From Ophioderma brevispina (lineage: Eukaryota > Echinodermata > Ophiuroidea > Amphilepidida > Ophiodermatidae), in contig JAMKCH010002883.1 of assembly GCA_023653785.1 (NCBI GenBank), positions 18,501-82,500 on the forward strand: a stretch of 64,000 bases of DNA. Direction: 5' to 3'. A model generated the notes under the pieces. It had not been told where the DNA came from. It searched no databases and saw only the letters and a list, made by a program, of their open reading frames with translations. Position 1 is the stretch's first letter, and each line of letters opens with the position of its first letter. Positions 1 to 11,024 of the stretch are shown one piece after another. Position numbers and translations under genes: made by a program.

Positions 1-235
1 CATAATGAGATCAATTTATTTCATTAGTTCAAAGACATACATGTATATTGTACCATCACTGTCTATATATTAAAGGGGCACCATCCAAACTTCAGCCTCG
101 ACCCTCACACGAGGTTTTGGTACCATTAGTCTTTGTGTTGGTAAAAATAAATGTTTAATTGTCAGTCGGCAGAACTTTTTTTGTGCTAATTGCATAAACA
201 TTTTTGAGTCGGCAGGTTTTCTAGGGTCGGTCGGG
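1..235. other. AT-rich non-coding stretch
   Basis: No coding, RNA or repeat signal was seen before the foldback element that starts at about 236. Confidence 0.5.
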
Positions 236-536
236 TTACGGCCAGAGGGTGTTTTGAATCAATCCCATAATGCATAGCAATGTGCCTATACCATACTGTA
301 CTAAACACGTCAGTACTTAGGGATAAACAGTATTCCAAAAGTTTAAGAACCACAAGACATTTCATAATCATGCAAAAAATAAGTACTAACGCTTTGTGGG
401 CTAAAATGAGTGTTAAAGTCTGGGTTTTTATGTGCTAAGAATAGGATTTTTATTTGATCACATGACCCTATTGAGGTGAAATTTCCCAAAATTGGTGCAT
501 TGTGGGATTAACTCAAAACACCCTCTGGGTTACAGC
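236..536. repeat. Small foldback element with ~40-bp inverted ends
   Basis: The left end (236-277) and right end (497-536) are inverted copies sharing the core AGAGGGTGTTTTGA, followed by an AATCCCA-AATGCA block. The roughly 220-bp interior has no coding potential. The structure fits a short non-autonomous DNA transposon, but no target-site duplication could be fixed. Confidence 0.6.
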
Positions 537-1325
537 AAACAACAATGTTTTTAATGCCTAACTGAAGGAATATGGATAACCAACCAAATTGGTTAAGAAA
601 GCCCATGGCATTAAGAAAGGGAATATGTGTACAGATATTTTTTTAGGATTCAATAAACCCAAATATCACAGCACAACGGAGAATCAAAATAAATTATACA
701 TTGAATTACTTGCTGCAAACAAAATTAAATGATGCGGACTATGTTTGGAGCTTCAGCACTGCAGGAGTTATTGTTACTGAAGTTGCAAGGGACCAGTATT
801 GGACAACTGGTCCTCTGCAACCCATATATGACAACAAAACCACATAGGATCCTTGTACGTGAACTATAAAATACTTCAATTTCCCCCAGGTGACAATCTC
901 AGTATTTAATCATTTTAGAATTTGAAAATAATAAAATGATTTCTTAGACTCCACTCAATTCACAAAGGATTACAAAACTTGCCCATTTTTTTAAATGATT
1001 TTTGTTAGCAGTGCATCCATGTTCCAAGAGAAATTCATGTTGGGCTGACTTAAAATATTAGCTTGGGACACTCGCCCACAATTATGTCATGTTAGGAAAA
1101 TGTGCAATTGTTATAAAGGACCAACTTGGCTGGACTGGCCAGCCACTCATGCAAACAAAATCTGTCATCTTGTAATTATCATGATTATTAGTAGTGTCCC
1201 TGAAAGACTCACTCTCACAGGGTGGTGTATGTACCTTGTATATTGTTTTGTTCCTTTTATTCCATACTTCTGCAAACCCCCTCCCGCCTCCACCAATCAA
1301 TGTTGGGATGTATGACATTTGGAAG
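537..1325. other. Non-coding stretch, nothing recognised
   Basis: The DNA is AT-rich with short open frames only. No domain, tRNA or repeat was seen. Confidence 0.5.
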
Positions 1326-1524
1326 CAGTGGCATAAGCAGACCTTTGCAAATGGGGGGGGGGGGGGCCATAAGGGGTGCCGAAGCATTTTCTGAGGGGGC
1401 CGATTTTGTCCTTCTCCATGACACTGTACAAAACGGTCAGTTCATTGGGGGGCTGGCGGGGGGGGGGGGGAGGGGGGGAACCGCTTTCTGAGGGGGGGCT
1501 TGTGCCCCCCTGGTTACGCCACTG
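1326..1524. mobile_element. hAT-like non-autonomous element with poly-G interior
   Basis: The segment begins CAGTGGCATAA and ends TTACGCCACTG. These are imperfect inverted ends of the CAGTGGCGTAA type common in animal hAT-derived miniature elements. The interior holds several G homopolymers of 9 to 14 bases and a CCCCCCTGG tail. I could not see a matching 8-bp target duplication, so the family assignment is tentative. Confidence 0.5.
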
Positions 1525-1640
1525 TACGAAGGCAAAGTGCTCCCAACATTTATGACCGAAGATGTAGGTATGATTTACATAGTGCCCCCTGGTTACGCCA
1601 CTGTTAAGAAGGCAAAGTGTCCCAGCATTTATGACCGAGA
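1525..1640 (+). repeat. Partial direct repeat of the hAT-like 3' end and its flank
   Basis: The end of the preceding element plus its flank (CCTGGTTACGCCACTG, then GAAGGCAAAGTG and CATTTATGACCG) recurs once at about 1584-1640. This is a short imperfect tandem duplication of roughly 80 bp. Confidence 0.6.
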
Positions 1641-2267
1641 TTGATTGTAGTGGTTAGGATGCTTGCCTTTGGTACAATGGCATGTGGTTTTGCAGAATGC
1701 AAACCAGTGAGGGGGGAAGGGGGAGGAGCTGGGAGCTCCCACCCCCCTCCAAAAAAAAATCATTGTCCCTCATGCCCCCAAAATTGAGTATACCATGTTA
1801 CATGTTTCACAAAATACACCTTGTTTCTTACTTTGGCCCCCCCCCCCCTTAATGAAAGTTACACCACTGATTTGGTGGTTTCTTTGAGGGATTAGAGTTA
1901 CCATCATGCACCTACACACCTCATCGGAATGCATACTTCACTCTCCACTCTATTGAAAAATCATATAAAACAGATTTCAAACTCTTTTTGGCCCAAGCCT
2001 ATTTATCAATGCACCAGGCAAGGGGATCCATGGAGAGTCAGTATGTACACCACAAGATCTGTTTGTAAGTAGGCATATTTCTGTAAACCCTTTCAACAGA
2101 TATAAACAGAAAAATTGCCCAAGATATAAGTTTCTAAGAAGGACAAGCAATATTGCAAGAGGAAACAATGTCCATTTTATTGACTTATAAATCAGGGACA
2201 GTAAGTACCAATTGGAATTAAACTCTTCAATATAGGAAAAGAATAACCATAGTTTTTTTTAATGAAG
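1641..2267. other. Non-coding stretch with poly-C and poly-A tracts
   Basis: Homopolymer tracts of A (about 1751) and C (about 1837) are present. A 63-codon minus-strand frame (1977-2168) shows no recognisable domain. Nothing else is supported. Confidence 0.45.
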
Positions 2268-2370
2268 GATTTTTAAATACTTCATTTTTAAATAACTTCA
2301 TTTTTAATAATACTTCATTTTTACAATACTTCATTTTTAAATACGTCATTTTTAAAACTTCATTTTACTT
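2268..2370 (+). repeat. Minisatellite of TACTTCATTTTTAA units
   Basis: Six or seven imperfect copies of an approximately 15-bp unit (TACTTCATTTTTAA and variants such as TACGTCATTTTTAA) occur in tandem, followed by two shorter decayed copies. Confidence 0.8.
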
Positions 2371-5289
2371 CACTTAAAAAGGTGAAAATAAGAGATATCA
2401 GGTGTCCCTACAAATATCAAAAGTACTGATTTTTGCCCTGAGGTAAAGATTTCATCAAAAAATCCCCATCTTAAAGGCATTAAGATGAAGAAAGTTTCTT
2501 TTGGTACAAATTTGTTTTAAATTTTCTTAACTCGATAGGAGCAAATACGAAATTCAGTTTATGTTTTATATTGAAATATTTAAGCAAAACAAACTACATT
2601 TTTCTCTTCTTTTTTAAGACATTTCCGTAGCCACATACAAGGTAAGAACTCTATTTGAGTCGAGTTCTAATCATATGACACTTACTATTATGACACAATA
2701 TTGGGTGCCTCAACAATCTCTCGTTGCACCTTTAAGAAACCTTGTCATACCGTCTCCAGAAAACAAATTGGGCTGTTCATGTTGTAATGCATGTGATGGG
2801 GGATCAAATGTACACTAAACCAGGCCTCTTTCATTTAGAAAATAAGATGAGCTCTGTTAAAATCGCTTGAGTTCCATAGGAGCTCTCAAGGGGCTCAATT
2901 AAATTAAAGGGCATTAGCAAGCGATTTTGCTAATCAGAAACATAAAAAAAATCATCAAAATCATATTTTTGTTTTGTACTGGCATGATATTGCGAATATA
3001 CCCTGCAAGTGGTTGACTTGAAAATACATTCTAAAGATAAGGCTAGTAAGTTTTTATTGATTCCTGTAATTTCATACTTGCGTACCAAAAATTCCAACTT
3101 GAGATCAAAAAAGGCATTTCCGGTGGTATCACAGATTTTTCGCGTGATATTGTGCACCATGATCAAACACAGTTTGAATTTCAAACATAAAACATCATTG
3201 ATATTTGTTTAAATTCTGTACCGGTGTAAACACAATCAGATGTTCGTGTAGGATTTGAGATGCCGCGTCGCTATAGTTATTGCTGGCGATGGTACGTATG
3301 ACAAAATTCATCAAATACTGAATTTTTTTCACTATTTGGTGGTTTGTTTCTAGCATTAAAGCAGTTATATGGGACTGTACACATTATCACTAATTATAAG
3401 TTTTAAAAAATGTATTTCCACATTTTTACGTTCTCTCGCATTATGACTGCTAATCCCTTTAACAGATCAAAAACACATAAAGTAATAAGGAGCTCAATTT
3501 ATTGAGCTCCTCTAAGACTGTACAGGAGAGCTGTAGGAGCTCTGGAGCAATTGAGCTCCTCAGAAATGAAGGTCTGCTAAACTGCTGATTGTGGTACATA
3601 CAGTACAGAATAAAGAACGAGCAATAGTAATATATGTTTGCAGTCAAACTGTACAGTCATGGTGCAAAATATTGCGCTTGCTGCACTTCAAAATCTGGGA
3701 CATTTGCTGGGAAAAGGCTTTTTTTACAAATTTCAAGTCAGACTTTTTATAAAAAGTCCAATAACAAGTCCACTTTCAGATAAAACATACTGTTTGTCTC
3801 TAATGCACAGATTTCAAGCCAAACACATACAGATAATGTTAGCACAACCAATGTGTTGTTTTTTTTTTTTCAATGTTCTAGATTAGCAAATCTTTTCAAT
3901 GTTCTGGATTAGCAAGTCTATGCTTTTCTCTTTGTAAGTTTCACTGCTGCACAGCAGTAACTAGCCAAATGATCACAAAAATAAAAGTTTGCCTCCATTT
4001 CATCTTTTCTTTCAATATAACGGATGACTTTTAACTTTGAAGGAGATTAGACCCTTAGAAGTGGGGGAGGGCAAAATCGTCCTGCTCGAAGGGTAAATAG
4101 GGTCCTAAAACAGCTGATTTTGCATGATTTTTCCACCAAACTTTCAAGATTTGCCTCCATGGAGTCCCCTTGTCTCATATTGCCACCTATTGGCTATACC
4201 AATGACCCTTCATCATGTTTTTAGCTTGATTTTGTTGATTTTTATTTATCTTTGTTAACTAAAAAGTTCCCAGAATATATTTCACAATAGCCAAAACTGC
4301 CATACTAAACCTTTGAACTTATAAGTGCCAGCCAATGTTTGCGATGTCATTTTCCTAAAATGAAGTATTTTTTAAAAATTTCAACTTGTACTGCAAAATT
4401 GTCAGACAATTATTTAGCGGATTAGCGATGTTGTAAAAGACATAAGAAATAAAATTTACGATACCAAAACTTATTCTTCAGCTGGTATGTTGCAGACGTA
4501 CCCTTAAACATTTCAGAAAAGTTGTTTTGTTAAAAATGCGATGGACAGGGGTGAGGGGTGATCTTATGAGATTAAATTTTGGTACGTGTAATCACCTCAG
4601 TTCTATGCTTAACTCATCCCTGCGTTAAATAAAGGCACTATCAGTGTTTGCTTAATATCATAAAATCAGAAAAATCATCAAAAATCAGATTTTGTAATGT
4701 TACTGTACATTCTGCAAGTGTAAGATCAAAAGCAGTCTAATAAGTACAAAATCAGATATTTAATGTCCATACGGACAAAGTCGTACGAAAACTTACTACA
4801 AAAACATACAGTGAATGGAGATTCATATTTTTCAACAAGTACGTGTTCTTCCTTTTCCATCATTTTTATTGTAAGAAGTAACTTCTAAAGGAGAATTCTA
4901 GGACTTATCCTTCACTTTAAGGTATTCCTGCAAAATTAAATTTGACTCTTTCAGGTGAGTCACTGTGCTTTAAGGCGACTCAGAGATTTCAAAATAAATT
5001 TGTTTATTATAGTTAATTAAGAAATAGTCAACTATAACTAAAAGATAGTCACCTAAAAATTGCTCAATTCAAAGTTTGAGATGAAATTAGATTTGTACGT
5101 TTTGATGTAGTAAACATTTCTGGTAGTATAACAGTACCATACAATAGGATACTGTGATAACCTGAAATTTCCGGATTTGGGATTTAACTTACAAAAATTT
5201 GTGATTTTTTAAAGAAGGACCGTCACATTAACTTGAGCTTAGCTATTTCACACCGTGATTTATTATGGAAAGCATTATTAGAGCAGCAG
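2371..5289. other. Long AT-rich stretch without recognised genes
   Basis: Only short open frames occur and none shows a familiar domain or paired splice signals. A GAGCTC-rich patch at 3487-3567 is listed separately. I see no other structured repeat. Confidence 0.45.
3487..3567. repeat. Cluster of GAGCTC palindromes
   Basis: Within about 80 bp, AGGAGCTC or GAGCTCCT occurs four times in alternating orientation, with related GGAGAGCT and CTGGAGCA variants. A looser group of the same motif lies at about 2847-2897. The inverted copies could form short hairpins. Confidence 0.65.
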
Positions 5290-6178
5290 CCCAGAAGGTT
5301 TGATTATTACGAACGAGATACAATATCTGAACACGGGAAAATTCAGAGAAAAATATAAACTTTTGCGGGGGGGGTGGGGGAATCTGAATGTCTGCCGGAG
5401 AGCACTGCGTTTGGCCCCAGGAGCGGGGTAAAGGTAATAGTGGGGGTCTAATGTTTGAACGCGCTAAATCTATGAAATATAGCTCAAATTATCTTAGGTA
5501 ACCGGGAGTCAAAAATTCAATTGGGTCACATGCTCATATGCGTGTGGTGTTCCTTTCCAAGAGTATTTGGGAAAAATTGGCATAAAGGTCATTTGTTTAT
5601 CAAGAAAGGCCACCTTTGGCAATACCTAAATTTTTTGTAAAACATATTTAAAAAGAAGTTTAATGTACTGATTCAAAAATGAAATGATCTTGCAACTTTC
5701 AGCATCTTCTTGTTGTTATAATGGGAGGGGTACAAAAATCCCTGTAGGACTCTATTGGGATGGGGACATTATACCCCTCACTATTCAAAGGAAAACCAAC
5801 CAATGCAAATAAAAAAGCATATTTTGAATCCGTTCATTAAATCATTTTTTTTCGATTATATTTACAAGTAATCTGGACATTGCAAACATGACCTTCTTGA
5901 ATAAACGAATGACCTTATAACCCTATTCCCCATCTTGGAAAGAAAGCACCACCACCATTGTGTGACCCAATGACTTCTTACTCATGGTTTACCTAAGGAA
6001 CAATTGAGCTATATACATTGATTAGAGTAGTAAAACATTGACCCCCGTAGTAACTTTACCCTCTCCTGGGGGCAAACACGCAGCAGGGGTCTCGGCAAAC
6101 ATTCAGATTTGCAAAAGTAATATTTTCTATGAATTTCCGATTCAGGATATGGTAATCTTTGTTTGATCAAACTTCTGG
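5290..6178. repeat. Long inverted repeat (degenerate foldback element)
   Basis: The left arm (about 5290-5610) and right arm (about 5885-6178) are imperfect inverted copies. Matching landmarks, each beside its reverse complement, are: AGAAGGTTTGAT with ATCAAACTTCT; AATCTGAATGT with ACATTCAGATT; TTGGGTCACA with TGTGACCCAA; GGTCATTTGTTTATCAAG with CTTGAATAAACGAATGACC. The roughly 270-bp loop is non-coding. It looks like an old DNA transposon with long inverted ends. Confidence 0.65.
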
Positions 6179-7364
6179 CTGCCGGTTCTAATTTAAGGCA
6201 AAAACATGATTTTTTTTTAGAAAAATTGAGGGCACCAATCCCGGGAAAATTTCTTAGTCAGCGTTTAAAGGGCCATGGCCCGATCACCATAGCCTTGTCC
6301 CCAGAACCCCCGATTACCAGGAAAGTGGTCAACATTTTGGTGTCTGAAGAAAGAAAGCTCCATTTCTTCATTACCCGTGAAATCTTAGACTAAAAGATGT
6401 TGGTTTGGTTTTGACGAAAAAATTTGAACCATTTTGGTTGACTAAGATTAATTTTTACCAGTAACTATGGGACTTTACCAAAATCAACATTTTTAAGCTC
6501 TACATAACATGGCTTGAAAATATCGGTGCAAAACTTTACAAACGGGCTTTGGAATTGAAATAAGGATCTAGGAGCAATTTTTGGTGGTTTTACATTTTAT
6601 TGCCCTTGGCAAGCTGGTATAGGATACAAATGTACAGTTTTATTTCAGAACCAGGGGCATTTTGCAGGCAGAGATGGCCATTTTTTGCCAGTAAGAGTGT
6701 TACCCAAAAAATATGAAACAGTGCAAAATTTGGGGCTATAAAAAAAAAAGACCCAAACAGGCTTGAAAGAAAATAAAACTGCAGAAAATTTGGGAGTCTG
6801 AATTCAGATAAAAATCTGAAATCTGGATTTCTGACCTGCAGGGGTTTTATAGTTACTACCAGTTCCCTGCTTATTTCAAGCCTTGGTACAAATATGCATT
6901 TTTGTTTTTGAGTCAAGCTCATATTACAATCAAGATGAAAACTAGTCTACAAGGTTTACTAGATAAACCCGTATGACAAAATTGAGCATCCACGTTTAAA
7001 GAGAGTGAGGAAATTCAGAGAGGAGCACCCCCAATTTTTGTCGGAACCCCGTTTTTTGCATATGGAATGCTTACCAATGTATTAAATCACACATGAAGTG
7101 GAGAAGCTGAATAGTCCGGTTTATGTAGTAGTAAGGTGATGATCTAGTATTTTCTGTTGTGAAAGACCAAAATTCAATGCAGGGTTTATTATGGGGGGGG
7201 GCGAACGATTACGAAGCAGGCAAGTTCAAAACAAGGTTTGCAGTTTTCTTTTAAACCTCGAACATTTCTCGTTAGGTGGTCTACAAATACAGTACAAACC
7301 GATCCATGTTGAAATTTGAGAGAAAATTAAAAAAATCTACTTGGTCACTTATAGTCAAACTTAC
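6179..7364. other. Non-coding stretch, nothing recognised
   Basis: A 110-codon minus-strand frame (6590-6922) is hydrophobic and low in complexity and resembles no family I know. A poly-G tract sits at about 7193. No repeat or RNA was recognised. Confidence 0.4.
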
Positions 7365-7426
7365 CTGTAAGTTCCACAGGCGACGCCTTCTTGCTTAAAA
7401 CGGTTTGCCAAAAGCCACAGTAGCAT
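7365..7426 (-). CDS. Candidate first coding exon (20 codons) with consensus splice donor
   Basis: On the minus strand an ATG at 7426 has an in-frame TAA two codons upstream, so it would be a true first methionine. It opens MLLWLLANRFKQEGVACGTY and runs into CAG|GTAAGT, a consensus 5' splice site, at 7365/7364. The exon would end in phase 2. The start context is weak (T at -3). I do not recognise the peptide, and no matching downstream exon was found at lower coordinates. This may be a chance combination. Confidence 0.2.
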
Positions 7427-8514
7427 GTATTAAAACGCCAAATGCTCCGATTTCCACGCAACTGTCTCAGACTCAAGCACTGGCAAGTTCCAAATTCGGA
7501 ACTGTGGCAAACACAAACTGTTGTGCTAACTTTAGTATTTCAATGATTCCTTGATGTCAGTTCTAGGTTGGTGGCTGCCTTCTCCTCAAGTCAAGTCTAG
7601 TGTATTTTGTTGCCTTTTAATTTTTAAACCATGCCATAGTTCATATAGTATTCCGTAAATAGCACAGTTTGAGAGTGAACGAGACATGCCTGGTAAATAT
7701 GTTTTTACGCATGCTTATGCACAGCCGTAGCACTAAAGTTTGTCCAGCCACAATGACATTGTAAAAAGTAGATCACCATATGACGCGGTCATAAGACATC
7801 CACTGTTCCCAAGTTAATTTAGAAAAGGCCATCAATTTTTTTTTTATTTTAAATTTCTTAAATTTTACTTTTTTATTGTTGTTTTTTATGTGATTTTTGA
7901 GACATCTAGGGGGTCTATTCCTCAAAAATTTAAAATAAAAATGCCTCACCATTTCTCTGGATACGGATGATGAAAGTTGATGGTAACATGAATTTTTGGG
8001 AAACAGTAATATTTGTAGTGTCATTGTAAAAAATAAAAAACTTACCCTCCATCCTCACTTTGGGATAAGCTATTAATTAATTTTAAGAGGCCTTCTGGAG
8101 CCATAGAAATTTAAAAAATGTTTGTAGAAAAAGACAAATAGGCCTACTTTAAGCTTAACTTCCCTTAATGGGAATATTATGGAAGATAAGGATTACATAC
8201 ATCATTTTTAGCAACATGATGTGAAATTTCTTGATATACCTTTAATATGACAAACAGAGTTTTATATCAGTGAAGTTTTCTCATCTGCATCACTTTTGTG
8301 TGAAATATTATTAAAGCTAAATTACTTGTAGGAAGGGTATAACAAAAACCAGGCCTTTGTTTTCGTGACAATTAGTAGTACAGTCGTCACTTAGCCTGGC
8401 AACAACAACAATGGAAATTGAATACCTGCTACAATTAAAACTTTGTTGGTATGCTGTATAGAAAATCATGATTGTGAAATCAGGTAGATCGGTTTAAAAT
8501 ACTTGATAAAGGAA
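7427..8514. other. Non-coding stretch
   Basis: AT-rich DNA with long T/A tracts around 7838-7900. No supported gene or repeat. Confidence 0.45.
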
Positions 8515-8596
8515 AGTAACTCGCACATATGAGAACTCGCAACTCGCATGTGACAACTCCAAAATCTCAACTCGCATCCAGGAACTCGCAAAAAAT
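8515..8596 (+). repeat. Short array of AACTCGCA units
   Basis: AACTCGCA occurs five times in about 80 bp, separated by 0 to 20 bases of related sequence (ACATATGAG, TGTGAC, TCCAGG). Confidence 0.7.
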
Positions 8597-8614
8597 ACTT
8601 TGTTCACTGTGATG

Positions 8615-9010
8615 ATGTCTCGTGGACGTCAAAGGTCAGAAATACCCTTTAAACACAAACAAATGAGCCTTGTGCACAAATGATCTAAATTTTATATAAT
8701 AACACAGGTTTAATGATTTTAATCAGATTGGTTCAAGAATTTGGTATGACAAAACAAAATTATAATTACACTCAATGCCTTTTATAACATACGATGTATA
8801 TACTTAAGGTTTCAATTTCTCTAATGTCCAGAGTAAAAAGAAGCATTGCAGTTCAACGATGGTATGTCCTCGCAGCGAAGACTCCAAAATGACAGCATGC
8901 AAAATATAAAATCCACATATCATATAAACATAAATGTTAAAATATTGAAAAAAGTTTAGTTTGAAGAGAATCCAGGTCATTATGAGGCCTATCATTACAA
9001 ACCGCGACGG
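8615..9010 (+). repeat. Diverged copy of sequence at 14715-15220
   Basis: Blocks such as AACACAAACAAATGAGCC, TTGTGCACAAATGATCT, GGTTCAAGAATTTGG and GCGAAGACTCCAAAATGACA recur in the same order at 14725-15200 and again at 23280-23760. This is a dispersed repeat or an older partial duplication of the tandem segment. Confidence 0.65.
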
Positions 9011-9039
9011 CAGGTGGCACATGCGTTCCGAGGACCGAT

Positions 9040-9235
9040 GTATTTTTCAATACACCAAGTTTTGAGAATCCAGTTTTATCGACTGAGAATCCGAGTTTTT
9101 CAAATGGTACACCAGGATCTTCAATCGAGATTCCAATTTCTTAATCGAGAATTAGTTTTTCAATCGAAAAGCTTTTTCTTCGGCGATATCAAATTACCAT
9201 CAAGAATCCAGGTCTTTCAATTGAGTTAAGACCTC
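9040..9235 (+). repeat. Degenerate short tandem repeat around TCAATCGAGAATCC
   Basis: Variants of TTTTCAATCGAGAATCCA recur about nine times with spacing near 20 bp, including TATCGACTGAGAATCC, TCTTCAATCGAGATTCC and TCTTAATCGAGAATTAG. The array ends just before the retrotransposon remnant. Confidence 0.6.
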
Positions 9236-9239
9236 ACAG

Positions 9240-10141
9240 TCATCCGATCAATGACGTGGCTAATTGTGTGCGGTCCTCTCCATTGAGGTTGACCCGTGCT
9301 TTCCTATCTTTGGGCTTGTTAGGTAGGCTGTCAACAAACTGCTTTAGGTTCAAGGTAGAAGATGACCATTGCTCCGACCATCTGGTGTTGATCCACGATG
9401 ATCCATGGGGATGCTGCGACTGCAGTGTCGTGGATTGGGTAGCAAAGTGATTCCGTGGAATTCTCTGATCCTTAAATAGTGTTGGTAGGGGGAATAGGTT
9501 ACCATGTTCGTCACACTTCTTGGTGACCTTGACCGTCTGAAGGATTCTCCAAAGGTTTGCAGGAGGTATGCCAGACAGAATTGGAAGATATTCTACAGAC
9601 GTCGCCAAAAAGCAACCGCTAACAGGTCTCATTGCATCATTCAGAATTACATCAATCTTGTGTGAATGCACTGTGACTCCATACTGGTGCAGCGTATTCA
9701 GCAGTTGAGTATGCCAAAGCAACAGTTGATGTGTGCAAAGTGTCAAAGGATGCACCCCATCCAGCCCCTGCGAGCCTTCTGAGGAGGTTGACAGAAGACT
9801 CTTTTGTGTTGGATCGCGTGACAATTTTGTTTTTCGTCTATACAGTGATGTTAATTTCTATTTTAGCACAGTGGTTTGCAAGGTGGAAAATAGAGCCGAC
9901 AGTCTTGGATTTGCTGAGTTTTCAAGTGCCATCGGTGGAAGAATTGGCTTGCAGTGATATGGTTTTTGAGGCCTTAGAAGCACCAAGGCCTCAAAGGAAT
10001 CAGCAGCTATTCAAAGTACCGTATCGTCTGCGTAGGAGTACTGCGAAGAAACTTCGTTCGGCATATCTGAGTTATAAATGTTGAAGAGACTGGGTGCCAG
10101 GACATAACCTTGTGGGGCACCATTCCGAAGTTTGGGCTTTC
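9240..10141 (-). pseudogene. Non-LTR retrotransposon remnant: C-terminal RT and tail
   Basis: Read on the minus strand, 10140 to about 9960 encodes the RT segment NGAPQGYVLAPSLFNIY followed by YADDT, the catalytic Asp-Asp motif of the palm. A stop interrupts soon afterwards. An open frame (9824-9240) then gives the post-RT region, with LLNTLHQYGVTVHSHK, ILNDAMRPVSGC and LPILSGIPPANL, a pattern I know from jockey-type elements of invertebrates. Its last residues (RVNLNGEDRTQL) resemble the usual C-terminus. The N-terminal RT half lies at 11025-11600, displaced by the element at 10144-11022. Stops and frame changes show it is dead. Confidence 0.85.
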
Positions 10142-10143
10142 TA

Positions 10144-11022
10144 CACTGTTAAAATGTTCCTAATTTTACCAGACTTTACCTTTAAAATTACGGTACACCC
10201 CAATTATTCAATAATCTTCACGCTTTATTACCTATACCTAACATAAAATTACATTGGAAGTAGAAAAATGTAAATAAACAGTGGCTAAAAATAATACTAC
10301 ACATTTTGAAAAAAATTAATATTTATACGCTGACCGTTATTATATTTTCCGTAATATTACGTTCTTTTGTAACTTACTTGTTTTTAATGTAAGAATACGA
10401 ACTATGAAAATGTTTTACCTATAAAATGTGTTAAATAACGTCGTAAGTAACGTCATTAAAATGCACAATCTATATATTTAATTTTAGCGTCTGATATCAG
10501 TAAAGTCATGTAGTGTAGTGGATAAGGTTTAGGACTTGTAATCTTAAGGCCTGGTTCGAATCTATGTAAGGTACATCTATTAAGTTTATTCATATGATGA
10601 TTAAGTAATTGATGACATTAGAATGTGTACATTACCATATAAAACAAAGCGTATAAACCTGTTTAAATCTTTATTTCTTCACGTTTTCCCTTTGTTTATT
10701 GCCTTTTTTTCTCAAAATTGTTTGCCTGAAATATAACTTTTTTACAACCATGTGGTAACGTAAATACAATGTTTGTAGCCTAAGATGCCATAGCTTCAAC
10801 GTGAAAATTTGATCAGAGGATTGTAATAACGTTTTAATTCTTAATATTGTTTAAACAAGTCAAAAACCAACAATAACGTTGAAGCTGAGATTTTACGCCG
10901 TTATTTTACGTTCCCTGCAATAGTTTCGTATTTTTACGGCTCCAGTTATTTTACGTTCTGCATGTAGTGAGTCCCAGCTGCCAGTCAAATGCCTGTTTTT
11001 TACAAGTTTATTTTTAACAGTG
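10144..11022. mobile_element. 0.88-kb TIR element (CACTGTTAAAA ends, TA target) inside the RT gene
   Basis: The segment starts CACTGTTAAAATG and ends TTTTTAACAGTG, with TA on both sides (10142-10143 and 11023-11024). It splits the retrotransposon RT between its fingers/palm part and its YADD part, so it is a later insertion. The interior is AT-rich without a transposase and contains a tRNA-like stretch at 10504-10576. The 8.55-kb duplication begins inside it, at about 10311. Related short elements with the same ends are at 37469-37822 and 48587-48953. The TA target fits a Tc1/mariner-like mobilising enzyme, but that is inference. Confidence 0.8.
10504..10576 (+). other. tRNA-like segment (A and B box) within the TIR element
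   Basis: TAGTGTAGTGG fits the pol III A-box pattern and GGTTCGAATCT fits the B box about 30 bp downstream. An anticodon-like arm can be drawn (stem TAGGA/TCTTA, loop CTTGTAA). The acceptor ends do not pair, so this is a degenerate tRNA-derived segment, as in SINEs, and not a working tRNA gene. An equal copy lies at 19054-19127 in the duplicate. Confidence 0.5.
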
Positions 11023-11024
11023 TA

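Noticed and set aside
1082..1491. Overlapping open frames of 66-101 codons on both strands
   Set aside because: They run through poly-G tracts of a miniature element and show no domain or splice context.
6590..6922. 110-codon minus-strand frame
   Set aside because: Hydrophobic low-complexity translation without a recognisable family or splice signals.
10504..10576. Functional tRNA gene
   Set aside because: Acceptor ends do not pair and the T arm is mismatched. Only the promoter-like boxes are good.
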